Positions 17,460-27,049 are shown, counted from the stretch's first letter. The stretch is DNA of 64,000 nucleotides from DATAUD01 sp035511075 (GCA_035511075.1 DATKFW010000011.1:29493-93492); one strand, 5' to 3'. The notes: a model not told the origin generated them from the letters alone. Made by a program: numbers and translations.

Positions 17460-18842
17460 TCAGGGGGCATCGACGTTTTGGCCAAGCTCGCGGAGGCGCT
17501 GCAATTTGTAGATCAAGGCGCGGCGGCTGATACCCAGGGCCTTGGCCGTGGCGGTCCGGTTGAAATCATTTTTGCGCAAAGCCAGCAGGACGGCTTGCGC
17601 CTGGATTTCCTCCAGTTTGCCGGCGTCCATCGGCTCGACCCGGGCCACAGAACGAGATTCGGGACGAATGCGCGCTGGGAGATGCTCGGCGACAATCAGG
17701 TCGCCACGCGACAACAACGCGGCGCGCTCCATGGCGTTGCGCAACTCGCGCACGTTGCCCGGCCATGCGTAACTCTCCAGGCAATCGGCCACGGAAGAGG
17801 ACAGCCGCGCCCTGCCCTGTGTAAACTCCGCCAGCAATTGAGTGGCCAGCGGCAAAATGTCTTCGCGGCGCTCGCGCAAGGGCGGAACGTTTAATTCAAC
17901 GACGTTGAGGCGGTAAAAGAGGTCTTCGCGAAATCGGCCCGCTTTGACTTCCTCCTCCAGATTGCGATTGGTCGCGGCCAGGATGCGGGCGTTGACGTGG
18001 ATTTCCGCGTTGGAGCCGATCCGCTGGAAACGGCCATCCTGCGCGACCCGCAACAGTTTGGCCTGAAGTTGGGGGGCCATATCCGCAATTTCGTCCAGAA
18101 AGATTGTGCCGCCGTCGGCCATCTCGAATCGGCCGATGCGTTGCGCCACGGCGCCCGTAAACGCGCCTTTCTCATGCCCGAAAAGTTCGCTTTCCAGCAG
18201 CGTCTCGGGGATTGCGGCGCAATTGACCTTCACAAGCCGGCCCGCGGAGCGCGGGCTCCAGAGGTGAATCACGTCGGCGATGACTTCCTTGCCGACGCCG
18301 CTTTCGCCGGTGATAAGCACGCGGCTCTCGGAGGCGGCAATGAGCGAGACATCGCGAAAGAGGGTCTGCATCAGCGGGCTTGCGGCGACGATGTTGGGCG
18401 GCAGCAGTTTGCCGGCGTCGAACTTCAGCGGGGCGTGATGCGAAAGGCCGGTGGCCTGGCGGACCGAGGCGAGAAGTTCATCCAGATCAATCGGCTTGGA
18501 AAGATAATTGACAGCGCCGTCGCGCATGGCGCCGACGGCGTCGCGAACGTCGGCAAAGGCGGTGACAAGAAGAATGGGAAAGGAACCGTGCTCCTTGCGG
18601 GCCAGGCGCAACGTCTCCAGGCCGGTCAAGCCGGGCATCCGGACGTCGGAGATCATCATGTTGATCTTTTGCTGGCGCAACACCTCCAGCGCGCGTTCGC
18701 CCGACGAGACCGGCACGGTGTCGAAACCCTGGCTGCTGAGGAACGAGTCGAGCAAGCTGCGCTGGCCCGCGTCGTCATCGACGATCAGGAGGCGCGGGGA
18801 GCGCGTGCTACCCTGGAGGGCTTCGATTGGCACACTCTTCAC
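17460..18842 (-). CDS. sigma-54-dependent response regulator (NtrC family)
   Basis: 460 residues in three parts. Receiver (about 18-130) with VDDDAGQ, phospho-acceptor in MMISDVRMPG and YLSKP. AAA+ domain (about 150-390) with Walker A GESGVGKE, the sigma-54 contact loop GAFTGA, Walker B GGTIFLDEIAD and arginine-finger region FREDLFYRLNV. C-terminal Fis-type HTH with NRTATAKALGISRRALIYKLQRL (seen as TATAKALGIS and RRALIYKL). It activates sigma-54 promoters when phosphorylated, very probably by the overlapping upstream kinase (4-bp overlap). It is the last gene of the T2SS run. Confidence 0.95.
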   Translation of the reverse strand: MKSVPIEALQGSTRSPRLLIVDDDAGQRSLLDSFLSSQGFDTVPVSSGERALEVLRQQKINMMISDVRMPGLTGLETLRLARKEHGSFPILLVTAFADVRDAVGAMRDGAVNYLSKPIDLDELLASVRQATGLSHHAPLKFDAGKLLPPNIVAASPLMQTLFRDVSLIAASESRVLITGESGVGKEVIADVIHLWSPRSAGRLVKVNCAAIPETLLESELFGHEKGAFTGAVAQRIGRFEMADGGTIFLDEIADMAPQLQAKLLRVAQDGRFQRIGSNAEIHVNARILAATNRNLEEEVKAGRFREDLFYRLNVVELNVPPLRERREDILPLATQLLAEFTQGRARLSSSVADCLESYAWPGNVRELRNAMERAALLSRGDLIVAEHLPARIRPESRSVARVEPMDAGKLEEIQAQAVLLALRKNDFNRTATAKALGISRRALIYKLQRLRELGQNVDAP

Positions 18843-20296
18843 TCCTTCATCTTAAGTTTGACATGGGAAATGCGAAAGAGCGCACCCGCTGAATCGTTGG
18901 GCACGCATTCGATTTCCCATCCATGCGCCAATACAATTTGCTGGACGACGGCCAGGCCCAATCCGGTGCCTTCCTCATGGGTGGTGAAATAAGGTTTGAA
19001 AATCTCGGCGCGCTGCTCCGACGGAACGCCGGGGCCGTTGTCGGAGATTTCGACAAATGCCTCCTCGTTGTTGCGCCGGCTGGCCCGGATGCGGATGACG
19101 CCGTGGGCCGGGACGGCCTGGACGGCGTTAAGCACCAGGTTGAAAAGCGCCTGGCGCAATAATTGTTCGTCCGCCTCGATCACCACCGATTCCACGAGGA
19201 CCTCGAGCTGTATCTTTTTCTCCTCGATGTCGTAATTGAGCGCGCGGGCCACCTCGGTGGCGACGGCGTTGAGGTCGGTGGCGGCGCGGCGGACTTCCCG
19301 GGGGCGCGAGTAGTTGATGAACTCGTTCAACTGGGCGGTGACGCGGTCGGTTTCGCTGATGATCTCGAGCGATTTGGCGCGAATTTCGGGCGACCCGTCC
19401 TGGACCTTGGAAATAAGCTGCGCCATGCCGCGAATGATGTTGAGAGGATTGCGGGTTTCGTGGGCCAGGCCGGCGGCGGCGAGGTTCATTTCCTTGAGGT
19501 GAAGGTTTTGCTCGCTGGCGCGGACCAGGCGGAGCTGCAATTCAGAAGTCCGGGCCCAATTGCGCCAGCCAAAACCGTAGCCGACGACCGCGGCGGTGCC
19601 CAGCAGCGCGATGATGATCCGCATCCAAAGGTCGTAATCCTCCGCGCGTCGCACAGGCTGCGTGAACATGACAAGCACAAAGCTGTGCGCGCCTTTTTTC
19701 TCGATCAATGTCTTATATTCCTGCTCCGTGATCCAGGAAGGCCGTTCCCCCCGGCGCCAATCAAAAAAGCCGCCGCGACGGGGAGCATTGGTGCCGGTCA
19801 TGGAGGCGGACGGGGAGGGCGGACTGTTGCTGTCGGCATTGAGTCGGTTGGTGGCCAGCGAGCGCATTTCTTCCCGGGGCATGACCAATTGGGCCATGTT
19901 CGTGCCCAAATCAATTGGATTTTGCAAAATGGCGATCGGGCCATCCCAGAACACGGCGCCGTTGAACTCACTGCGCGCCGGCATCTCGATGGGCGGGCCG
20001 GCGGCGGCGACGACGTCGCCGGCGCTGTTGAGAAGCTCGACGGACCGCAGTTCATTGGTGTAGCTGGCCACCAGTTCATTCAGGGCCCCTTCGAGGCGTT
20101 CCGTGGTGACAACGCCAAAAAAGCTTCGCGCGCGCAAGAGCAGGCCGCAGGTGGTGGAAACGGCGCGGCCATGATCGATGAGCATGTTTTGATAGGCCTT
20201 TCGCGCGCGCAAATGCTCGGCGGTCTGCCAGCCGATCAGGGTGGCCCAAACGACCACCAGCATCCCGTAAACAGCCCAACTCCTGCGAGTCATCAT
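18839..20296 (-). CDS. membrane sensor histidine kinase
   Basis: 485 residues. Transmembrane helix 1 is at about 8-26 and helix 2 at about 205-225, enclosing a periplasmic sensor of about 180 residues without a recognised fold. The HisKA H-box is GLAHETRNPLNII, followed by the N-box LFNLVLNAVQ, G1 SDNGPGVP and G2 GTGLGLAVV. It would autophosphorylate and pass the phosphate to the NtrC-type regulator whose gene overlaps by 4 bp. It starts 13 bp after the second secretin gene, so it appears to be part of the same transcript. Confidence 0.93.
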   Translation of the reverse strand: MMTRRSWAVYGMLVVVWATLIGWQTAEHLRARKAYQNMLIDHGRAVSTTCGLLLRARSFFGVVTTERLEGALNELVASYTNELRSVELLNSAGDVVAAAGPPIEMPARSEFNGAVFWDGPIAILQNPIDLGTNMAQLVMPREEMRSLATNRLNADSNSPPSPSASMTGTNAPRRGGFFDWRRGERPSWITEQEYKTLIEKKGAHSFVLVMFTQPVRRAEDYDLWMRIIIALLGTAAVVGYGFGWRNWARTSELQLRLVRASEQNLHLKEMNLAAAGLAHETRNPLNIIRGMAQLISKVQDGSPEIRAKSLEIISETDRVTAQLNEFINYSRPREVRRAATDLNAVATEVARALNYDIEEKKIQLEVLVESVVIEADEQLLRQALFNLVLNAVQAVPAHGVIRIRASRRNNEEAFVEISDNGPGVPSEQRAEIFKPYFTTHEEGTGLGLAVVQQIVLAHGWEIECVPNDSAGALFRISHVKLKMKE

Positions 20297-20309
20297 GCGT
20301 CAATAATAT

Positions 20310-21578
20310 TTATTGCGAGTGCGGACTATGCGCCGGAGGAGGCGCGGCGCCCGGCGGCGTCTGGTCCTGCCCGGGTCCCAAATACTGGTTCAGCACCTTT
20401 TGCGAGAAGGCCTTGGGCGCCAATTCCGTGCGGCTGCGCTCGTCCTGGCTCATGCGGGCCAGGTCCCCGGGCGTCCGGACGACATAGGGTGTCAGGAGAA
20501 TGATCAATTCGGTCTTAACATTGGATGAAATCTTGTGATGGAACAATTGCCCGATGCCGGGGATGTCACCCAGGAGGGGTATTTTGCTGTCGGTGCTGGT
20601 CTTGCTGTTCTGCATCATTCCACCTATGACCACCGTCTGGCCGTCCGGCGTGACGACCACGGTATTGGCGGAACGAATATCGATATAGGGCGCGGTAATG
20701 GCCGCACCGTTGGTGGCATAGGCGATGGCCTGGGAATGCGTGGCATCGACCTCGGAGATTTGCGGCGCCAGGATCATTTCCACCATGCCGTCATCGGAAA
20801 TAAACGGCGTGACTTGCAGAATGATGCCGACATTTTGGTACTGAATCCCGTTATGTTCATTGCCGAAGGTGTCGTAGGTGACGCTGGTGATGAGCGGGAC
20901 TTGCTCGCCGACGACGATGGTGGCCTGTTGGTTGTTTCGAGCCAGGACAGTCGGACGGGAGAGGACTTCGATTTTCCCGACTTCCGAGATGGCGCGCAAG
21001 GTGGCGGTAAAGTCGTTGCCCACAATCGTATAAATTCCGGCGCCGGGAAGCGTGTTGACACCGGCGGAATTGGGCGTGATGCCCTGGCCCGCCAGGCCGA
21101 ACAAACTGGAGACGGTATTGGTGGTCGAGGCATTGATGTTCTTGGTGACGGTGCCTTCGATGCCGACGTCCACGCCTTTATTATACGTGACTTCCAGGAA
21201 GACGACCTTGATCAATACCTGCGGCTTGGGACGATTGAGGTTGGACACCACCTGGCTGACGAACTTGGTGGTGTCGTCGTCGCCAATGACAAACAGGGTC
21301 CGGGAATCCTGGTCGACGTAGAATTGGGGACTGGCGACCTGGCCGTTGGGAGGGCGGTTGACGTCGCTGCTGCTCGACCCGGAGCTGGAAGAACCGCCTG
21401 TGCGGCTGGCCCCGCCGCCGGCGCCTCCGCCAAGTCCACCGCCCCCGCCCCCACCCCCGCCTCCGCCACCGCCGCCCGTCCTTTCCTGGGCCAGCAGCGG
21501 GAATGTCAGGCAAAAGAGGCCGACAACCGCCAGGCAGCAGGCCCGGAGATTTGCTGTTTGGATCGTCATATCTTTCAT
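20310..21578 (-). CDS. gspD: T2SS secretin, C-terminal half (outer-membrane pore)
   Basis: 422 residues with its own signal peptide (hydrophobic residues about 15-30, ending LLAQ). A 14-residue Gly run (coded at about 21429-21477) and a Ser-rich stretch follow. Then comes the second half of an N-domain (QFYVDQDSRTLFVIGDDD) and the secretin pore (NVGIILQVTPFI, TVVIGGMMQNS, KIPLLGDIPGIGQLF, ELIILLTPYVV). Ordinary GspD carries N0-N3 and pore in one chain of about 650 residues. Here the N-domains are in the gene just upstream. Both halves would have to assemble in the outer membrane to make one gate. Confidence 0.88.
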   Translation of the reverse strand: MKDMTIQTANLRACCLAVVGLFCLTFPLLAQERTGGGGGGGGGGGGGGLGGGAGGGASRTGGSSSSGSSSSDVNRPPNGQVASPQFYVDQDSRTLFVIGDDDTTKFVSQVVSNLNRPKPQVLIKVVFLEVTYNKGVDVGIEGTVTKNINASTTNTVSSLFGLAGQGITPNSAGVNTLPGAGIYTIVGNDFTATLRAISEVGKIEVLSRPTVLARNNQQATIVVGEQVPLITSVTYDTFGNEHNGIQYQNVGIILQVTPFISDDGMVEMILAPQISEVDATHSQAIAYATNGAAITAPYIDIRSANTVVVTPDGQTVVIGGMMQNSKTSTDSKIPLLGDIPGIGQLFHHKISSNVKTELIILLTPYVVRTPGDLARMSQDERSRTELAPKAFSQKVLNQYLGPGQDQTPPGAAPPPAHSPHSQ

Positions 21579-21600
21579 GTGTTTGGGGAGATGTTGCGGT

Positions 21601-23133
21601 TCAATGCAGGGCGGAGGAACCCGAACTGCCGGATCCGAACCCCGATGTGCTCGATGTGGTGCTGCTGGATTGACTGTTGTTGTTGCCTTGTGTGCGCGCG
21701 CTCAAAGCCGTCGTGGTCGTCGAGGAGGAAGAGGAGCCTGTGCTCAGGAAAAGGCCGGCTATGGTCTGTTGCACCGCGGCGGGGTCGGCGCTTTCCAGGG
21801 GAATGGCCGTCACATGGGTCATGCCTTGATTGCCCTCATCCAACTGTGTGATCATTCCCTTGATTTCCTCCATCAAATCCCGCGAGGCCGTCACGACGAT
21901 TGATTCGGTCCTGCGGTCAGCCACCGCCAGCACGCTGGTCTGCTGTTTCATTCGGTCGCTCTTGGCGGCACCCTGGGAGGCTTGCTGCATCCACGGCGGG
22001 GCAAACCGGAAGCCCATGCTGCGATTGTTTTGGTCGCTGCTCGCGGTGGAGCTGGGAAACAAGTCGCCCAGTTCGGTGGCGATTTCAACCGGGTCGGCGT
22101 GCTTGAGACGGAACACCCTGATTTCAGTAATGTCCTGGCTCGCCTGATCCAATTGTTGGATAACGTTGGTGATGCTTGGCATGTAACTGGGAGGCGCGCT
22201 TGCGACCACGGCATTCATTTGATCGTCGGAAACAAACACGGCGTGCGTCTGCGAGTTTTTCGCTTCGTCGCTGCTGCCGCCGCCGCCGCCGCCGCCACCC
22301 ATGCCAAATGGGTTGAATCCCCCGCCGCCGGGGCCGCCCCGGCCCCGTTGGGCAAAGCTGTTTCGCGCGTTGGCACGGCTTACATCCGAATCGGCGCTTT
22401 CATAAACTTCCTTCAATTCAGAGGCGACGGATTTGGCGTCGGCGTACTTGAGGACGAAGACCTCCACGTCGGAGACGGCCGAACTGTCGAGGGCGGCGAT
22501 GATTTCGGAAATGCGATGAACGTCCTTGCCCGAGGCGGTCATTATGATGGCGCTGCCCGCATCGTTGGCGGAGACGGTGGCGTTCTTGGGAATCAGCGGC
22601 TCGAGGTCCTTGATCAATTGCGCCGGGTTCAAAGTATTGACGGGCAGTATCTCCGTCACAATTGCATCGGTCTCTGGGATCTGATTGGGGCCGGAGGCCA
22701 CTTTGACAGGGGTCGTGGCAAGGGACTTGATGCGGTCGATATCCATGATTTGGAGAGTGCGGCCCTCGAGGATGGCGCCCAAATTATTCCTGCTCAATTG
22801 GTCGTTGAGCAGGTCCACAATTTCATTGGTGCCGATGGGTTGTTTGGCCACCACCGAGACGGTGCCTTGCAAATTCGCGTCGTAAACAATGACCAATCCC
22901 GCCTTGGCGCTGAGATAATTGAGCACGGCGCTGAGGGGTACGTTGTGAAAATTAAGGACGATGCCGTTGGTAGGGAAGGCTTCGGCCGGCATATTGGTGT
23001 CCGCAACGGGTTGAGCCTGCGCTGCGTCGGCGGCGGTGTTCGTGGCGCCGCCAACGTCGTCGCCCGCGGCGGAGGCGACCCATCCGGCGGTGAATAGGGC
23101 TGTTGCAATGGCAATGATATCTCTTGTTTTCAT
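21601..23133 (-). CDS. T2SS secretin, N-domain half
   Basis: 510 residues, signal peptide at the N terminus (IIAIATALFTAGWVASAAG). An N0-like domain follows (FHNVPLSAVLNYLSAKAGL), then N1 (ILPVNTLNPAQLIKDLEPL), N2 (VFVLKYADAKSVASELKEV) with a Gly-rich loop, N3 (VFRLKHADPVEIATELGDLF), and the first half of one more N-domain (AIPLESADPAAVQQTIAGLF). The protein ends in a Ser/Thr-rich tail without any pore segment. The next gene supplies the missing half-domain and the pore. No frameshift or in-frame stop is involved: each part has its own start, signal peptide and a 22-bp gap. Confidence 0.85.
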   Translation of the reverse strand: MKTRDIIAIATALFTAGWVASAAGDDVGGATNTAADAAQAQPVADTNMPAEAFPTNGIVLNFHNVPLSAVLNYLSAKAGLVIVYDANLQGTVSVVAKQPIGTNEIVDLLNDQLSRNNLGAILEGRTLQIMDIDRIKSLATTPVKVASGPNQIPETDAIVTEILPVNTLNPAQLIKDLEPLIPKNATVSANDAGSAIIMTASGKDVHRISEIIAALDSSAVSDVEVFVLKYADAKSVASELKEVYESADSDVSRANARNSFAQRGRGGPGGGGFNPFGMGGGGGGGGSSDEAKNSQTHAVFVSDDQMNAVVASAPPSYMPSITNVIQQLDQASQDITEIRVFRLKHADPVEIATELGDLFPSSTASSDQNNRSMGFRFAPPWMQQASQGAAKSDRMKQQTSVLAVADRRTESIVVTASRDLMEEIKGMITQLDEGNQGMTHVTAIPLESADPAAVQQTIAGLFLSTGSSSSSTTTTALSARTQGNNNSQSSSTTSSTSGFGSGSSGSSALH

Positions 23134-23702
23134 TTTTCCTCCTGTTCGCGTCTCAATCTGAGTTTTCTTTCGATGGCGGATTCTCCGGGATGCGGCGCTT
23201 CCGCGGAAGCTGCCGGGGCTGCCGCCGTGTCATCGGCGCTATTGGTGGCAATGTCAACGGGATCGGCCTGATCCGACGACCCCTCCCACGGCCCGCCATC
23301 CACACGGCGCAGGCTCCTTCGGTCATCCATGTCCAGGACGAATGTGTTGCTGGCATTGGTCAACCGGACACAATCCGGCGTAATCCGGCTTAATTCAAAG
23401 CCATCCACATGATCGCCGATCTTGAGGAACCGCTCGGGTGCGTCGTTGCCCCCGAAATAGGCTTCGCCATGGGTGGGATCGACCCCGATTGCCAGTAAAG
23501 TAATCCGCTCGATCCGCGGCTGGCGGCGCCGGCTGCCGAGCGCGCTGACCCCGATTCGTGATTGGTCAAAAATATTTTTTCGGGCGATGATGTCGAACGA
23601 ACTGAAATCCTGCCCCGGCGGGGCATTAGTTTCCTGGGCGGACGCCCCCACGCTGCCGCCGGCCAGCAGCAACGTAATTAAAATGAGGGTCAACGGTTTC
23701 AT
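23130..23702 (-). CDS. GspC-like T2SS component
   Basis: 190 residues. It has a cleavable-looking signal peptide (LILITLLLAGGSVGASA) where true GspC has a membrane anchor. The core has ARKNIFDQSR, the NIF motif typical of the GspC/PilP homology region, followed by strands LLAIGVDPTHGEAYFG and FLKIGDHVDGFELSRI. There is no PDZ or coiled-coil end; the tail is a charged helix (RKLRLRREQEEK). It would bind the secretin N0 domain in the periplasm. It overlaps the secretin N-domain gene by 4 bp. Confidence 0.7.
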   Translation of the reverse strand: MKPLTLILITLLLAGGSVGASAQETNAPPGQDFSSFDIIARKNIFDQSRIGVSALGSRRRQPRIERITLLAIGVDPTHGEAYFGGNDAPERFLKIGDHVDGFELSRITPDCVRLTNASNTFVLDMDDRRSLRRVDGGPWEGSSDQADPVDIATNSADDTAAAPAASAEAPHPGESAIERKLRLRREQEEK

Positions 23703-24232
23703 TGCGCGGAGGCGGGAAGGACCAGCCCGCTCAGGTCCAGCCCGAGCGTCATTTGTCGGCCGTTGTCGTCGCGGGAAGTCAATTCGAATGACTCGATCTT
23801 AACACCCAGCGGATCTTTTTCCATATTATAAAAGAAGTGGAGGAGCGTTTGCATATCGCCGGAAACATCGGCCCGGCAGTCAACGGTTGAATAATTGTCG
23901 TCGGTCTCCTGCAATTGCGGGCGGAAAGAGCCCTCGGTTGCGCCGCTCTGGCTGACCCAGTGGTCAAAGGCGGTGAACAACTGCCGTTCCGCCGCCGCGG
24001 GATTGCTGTCCAGGGCGTTGGTCTGCATGTAGTCCCATCGAGCCTCCACAGTGTCCTGCCGGCGGATGAGCATGGCGCCGTTGGAAATTTTATCTCTCAG
24101 GTCTTTGATTTGCCTGGTCCGGCTGTGCCAGCCGTCGATCAGCGGAGAGATGACCAGGTAGTTCAGCAGCAAGAGCGCGAGAGCGGCGCCCGCCGCGATG
24201 GCAAGCATTTTTTCGCGGTTCTTAGTTTCCAT
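23699..24232 (-). CDS. GspM/PilO-like T2SS component
   Basis: 177 residues from the ATG at 24232 (METKNREKM); an in-frame ATG at 24250 is possible. One N-terminal membrane helix (ALALLLLNYLVIS) is followed by a coiled coil and a ferredoxin-like periplasmic domain ending LGLDLSGLVLP. This is the layout of GspM and PilO, the inner-membrane platform partner of GspL. It overlaps its neighbours on both sides, as do most genes of this operon. Confidence 0.75.
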   Translation of the reverse strand: METKNREKMLAIAAGAALALLLLNYLVISPLIDGWHSRTRQIKDLRDKISNGAMLIRRQDTVEARWDYMQTNALDSNPAAAERQLFTAFDHWVSQSGATEGSFRPQLQETDDNYSTVDCRADVSGDMQTLLHFFYNMEKDPLGVKIESFELTSRDDNGRQMTLGLDLSGLVLPASAQ

Positions 24233-25664
24233 TTTCCACCTCGTCTCCAAATTGAAATTCCAGGCTGAATTGCATGGGTTTTTGACCGCGCACCTCGTTA
24301 TGGACCTGGCTGATCTCGTTGGTTTCGTCGCTTAATTTGCTGAATACGCGGACGTAAGAATCATTGTCGCGCGCCACGCCCGTGCAGGTGACTCTGGCAA
24401 GGTCGTGGACATTGATCGTCTTGGCGGACACGGCGCCGTCGTCGGGAAAGGCATCGGTCAGGAGTTTGAGGATGCGCAAATCGCGGAATGTTTTATCGTA
24501 AAAATTGCGGAATTTCTTGATCTGGTCCTGATCGGCTGTCAACGCGGTGACGCGCGGCTCCATCGCCTTCCATTTGGAGGTCAACGTGGCAATCTCCCAT
24601 TGCTGCCAGGCGAATGCGAGGGCGATGCAAACCACGGCTGCCGCGGCCGCTTCCGCCGCCCAGACGAGCCTTTTTTTGGACATGCCGGAACTAAGCATTT
24701 GCTGCCAGGGCTGAATGCGGGGCGGAAGAAAATCCGGATTGGAATCGGCGCCGCGCACCCACGCCGCCGCCAGGGCAACCGCCGGGGAGACGGCGATCTC
24801 GGACGGCAGCGGTTTGTCGAAATTGGCGTTCGAAACGAGCTCGACCGCTTCGGTTTTCAACCCCATCGCCGCCAGCCTGGGAGAAATATCGTTGACGAAT
24901 TGACGCGTCATTTCGCCCTGGCCGAAAATTCTGATCTTGCCGGGACCGTCGGCAATCCCGCCGGGCAATTGTCCGAGGGTGATCCGGATTTCGCGGGCGA
25001 TCAAATCGGAGGAAATCCGCTTTTGGGCGCCGTGGGACTCAATGGCGCTGTCAAGCGAACGCAACGCGATGATGCCGCCGCCGCCGCTGACTTGAAGGTC
25101 AACGCCAGTGGTCCGAACCGCCAGGGCGATCACGCGGTCCTTATCGGCGGCGGGAGGTTGGAGGGCTGTGGCGCCGATGGCGAAGGTCACGGGCTTGAGT
25201 TTGGCGGCGCGGAGCACCCGTTCCAGCGTGGCCAGGTGGTTGCGCGGCACCGCCAAAAGCGTGGCGAAAGTTTCGCCGCCGGGCGTGGTAAAAAGTGAGG
25301 CGGCGCTGAACAAGGATTCCGGCCCCGAGTGAAATCCGCGCTCTCCCTCCAATTGCAGGAAGCTGGCGCGATCAGCGTCAGACAAGTCGGGAACCTTGGT
25401 TTGCAGCGTCAACACCCAGCCCAGCGGGAGGCAAACCGCCACCCGGCGCTGGCTGATTCCGGCCTGGTCGAGGTGATTGCGAATTTCCCGCCCAACCAGT
25501 TCCGGGGCGTCGGTCAGCGGCGAGAGCGCCAATTGGGCGACGACGGATTGGCGCACCTGCACCGTTCCGTTGGAACGCCGCAGGACAACGGCTTCGAGGC
25601 GATTGCCGTCGAGGGCCATGCCCAGGACGGAGGCGGAGCGTTTGGATTTAAACAAGTCAATCAT
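24222..25664 (-). CDS. GspL/PilM-PilN-like T2SS component
   Basis: 480 residues. An actin-like cytoplasmic domain (SVLGMALDGNRLEAVVLRR, split as SVLGMALDG and RLEAVVLRR) runs to about residue 320. A transmembrane helix lies at about 340-358 (AAAAVVCIALAFAW) and a periplasmic domain follows. This corresponds to GspL, or to PilM fused with PilN. It would link the ATPase GspE to the inner-membrane platform. It overlaps gspK by 4 bp. Confidence 0.8.
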   Translation of the reverse strand: MIDLFKSKRSASVLGMALDGNRLEAVVLRRSNGTVQVRQSVVAQLALSPLTDAPELVGREIRNHLDQAGISQRRVAVCLPLGWVLTLQTKVPDLSDADRASFLQLEGERGFHSGPESLFSAASLFTTPGGETFATLLAVPRNHLATLERVLRAAKLKPVTFAIGATALQPPAADKDRVIALAVRTTGVDLQVSGGGGIIALRSLDSAIESHGAQKRISSDLIAREIRITLGQLPGGIADGPGKIRIFGQGEMTRQFVNDISPRLAAMGLKTEAVELVSNANFDKPLPSEIAVSPAVALAAAWVRGADSNPDFLPPRIQPWQQMLSSGMSKKRLVWAAEAAAAAVVCIALAFAWQQWEIATLTSKWKAMEPRVTALTADQDQIKKFRNFYDKTFRDLRILKLLTDAFPDDGAVSAKTINVHDLARVTCTGVARDNDSYVRVFSKLSDETNEISQVHNEVRGQKPMQFSLEFQFGDEVENGN

Positions 25665-27049
25665 TTTGAATTATCGGCTAATAATTTATCGTGCAGCTTC
25701 TTGCCCAGCGCCCAACCGAGATTGGTCAAGTCCTGGCGATAGATGATCAACGGCGTACCGCTACTGCAATCAAAAACAAATCTGACGCGTCTGTAGCCGC
25801 GATTATCGTGGCCCACGGCGGCAATGTCCGCGGTGAATTGCCAGGAGTACGGCGTCACGTAAGGCCCAATCGTCGCAACGAGCGAAGGGTCGGTGATGGC
25901 GCTGGTGAGCCAGGTGATCGACGGCGTCTGCGGCGGATTGGACTGGCGATAGGCGAGGATCTGCGGGGCAAGAGTGGCGCCAATGCCGGGAATGCATGAA
26001 AGCGCGGTGGCGGTCGCGGTGTTGACATTGATCAGGCCGACGACCGACGGATTCATGAGGAACGGCTCGATTTGCTGGAAATCGCTGGCCGACATACCGG
26101 TCTGCGAGTACAATTGAAGGACGCTGCTGTAGGTGCCCGCGGCCGCCGTTGCTGCGCCGCCGGTGCGACCGCCAGGACCGCCAGCGCCGCCTGCGCCGCC
26201 TGTTGAATTGGGGAAGTAGTGAGACAGCGAGGGATAGTTGGACGAAATAAAACTGGTCAAAGCGGCGGTGTTGGCCACGGAAATGCGCGGGGAACCGTTG
26301 GTGCCGATAGTCGGCTCGTGGCTCCAAACGGTGACGTATTCGAGCAAGCCGGGGTCCAGGATTCCGTCCTGGTTATCATAAGGCGGCAGGGTCATGCCGT
26401 CGTTTTCATTGGGGTCAAGTATGCCATTGAGATTGGCGTCCTCGCCGTAGAGATAATCCATGTTCAATCCGAAAACCATGCGCAATTCCTCGGGGGATTC
26501 GTAATTGGAGCTTTTGCACAGATAGGGAGGGTTCAAGGCGGAATAGGTCTCGGATTTCGCGCCGTCAGTGCTGGGCGTGGCGTTGGTGCCCTGCCAATCG
26601 AACATCGCGGCGGCGGTGTTTTCGGTCATCTGCGGCAGAAGTTGCAGCATGGCGGCGGTGGAATTGTTGAGGCTGACCCTGGAACATTCGTCGATAAGCC
26701 CCCAAACGGGATGGTCTCCCTGCGCCGAAGTTTGCAAATCGTTTGTATCGCGTCCAATGAGCCAGAACTTGGCGCTGCCGACCTTGACCGCTTCCGCGTG
26801 AAAAAGGTCCGGAGTGGGAATCATCATCATGTTGTTGCGAGTGGCCAGGATGTTGCTGACGTAGAGCGCGCCGCCTTCGATGGCCTGGTCCGCTTCCATT
26901 GAGGCCACGTTGTTGTCCGCTGCCTTCAACTCCAGCATCATCGAATTGGCGAAGTAGAGCGCGGTGGCCACCAGGCCCAGAGAGACCCACAACACGATGA
27001 TCAACACCGAGCCGCGACAAGAAGAAGAATTGGAGGCGCCCAGTTTCAT
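25661..27049 (-). CDS. gspK: minor pseudopilin GspK
   Basis: 462 residues from the ATG at 27049, which overlaps the gspJ stop (ATGA). The longer in-frame extension runs inside gspJ. The N terminus has a pseudopilin helix (GSVLIIVLWVSLGLVATALYF, split as GSVLIIVLW and VSLGLVATALYF) with the characteristic LW and no Phe start. The body contains a helix-hairpin-helix-like end (INVNTATATALSCIPGIG) typical of GspK, and a Gly/Ala-rich insertion at about residue 300. Larger than the usual GspK of about 320 residues. It would cap the pseudopilus tip with GspI and GspJ. Confidence 0.88.
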   Translation of the reverse strand: MKLGASNSSSCRGSVLIIVLWVSLGLVATALYFANSMMLELKAADNNVASMEADQAIEGGALYVSNILATRNNMMMIPTPDLFHAEAVKVGSAKFWLIGRDTNDLQTSAQGDHPVWGLIDECSRVSLNNSTAAMLQLLPQMTENTAAAMFDWQGTNATPSTDGAKSETYSALNPPYLCKSSNYESPEELRMVFGLNMDYLYGEDANLNGILDPNENDGMTLPPYDNQDGILDPGLLEYVTVWSHEPTIGTNGSPRISVANTAALTSFISSNYPSLSHYFPNSTGGAGGAGGPGGRTGGAATAAAGTYSSVLQLYSQTGMSASDFQQIEPFLMNPSVVGLINVNTATATALSCIPGIGATLAPQILAYRQSNPPQTPSITWLTSAITDPSLVATIGPYVTPYSWQFTADIAAVGHDNRGYRRVRFVFDCSSGTPLIIYRQDLTNLGWALGKKLHDKLLADNSK

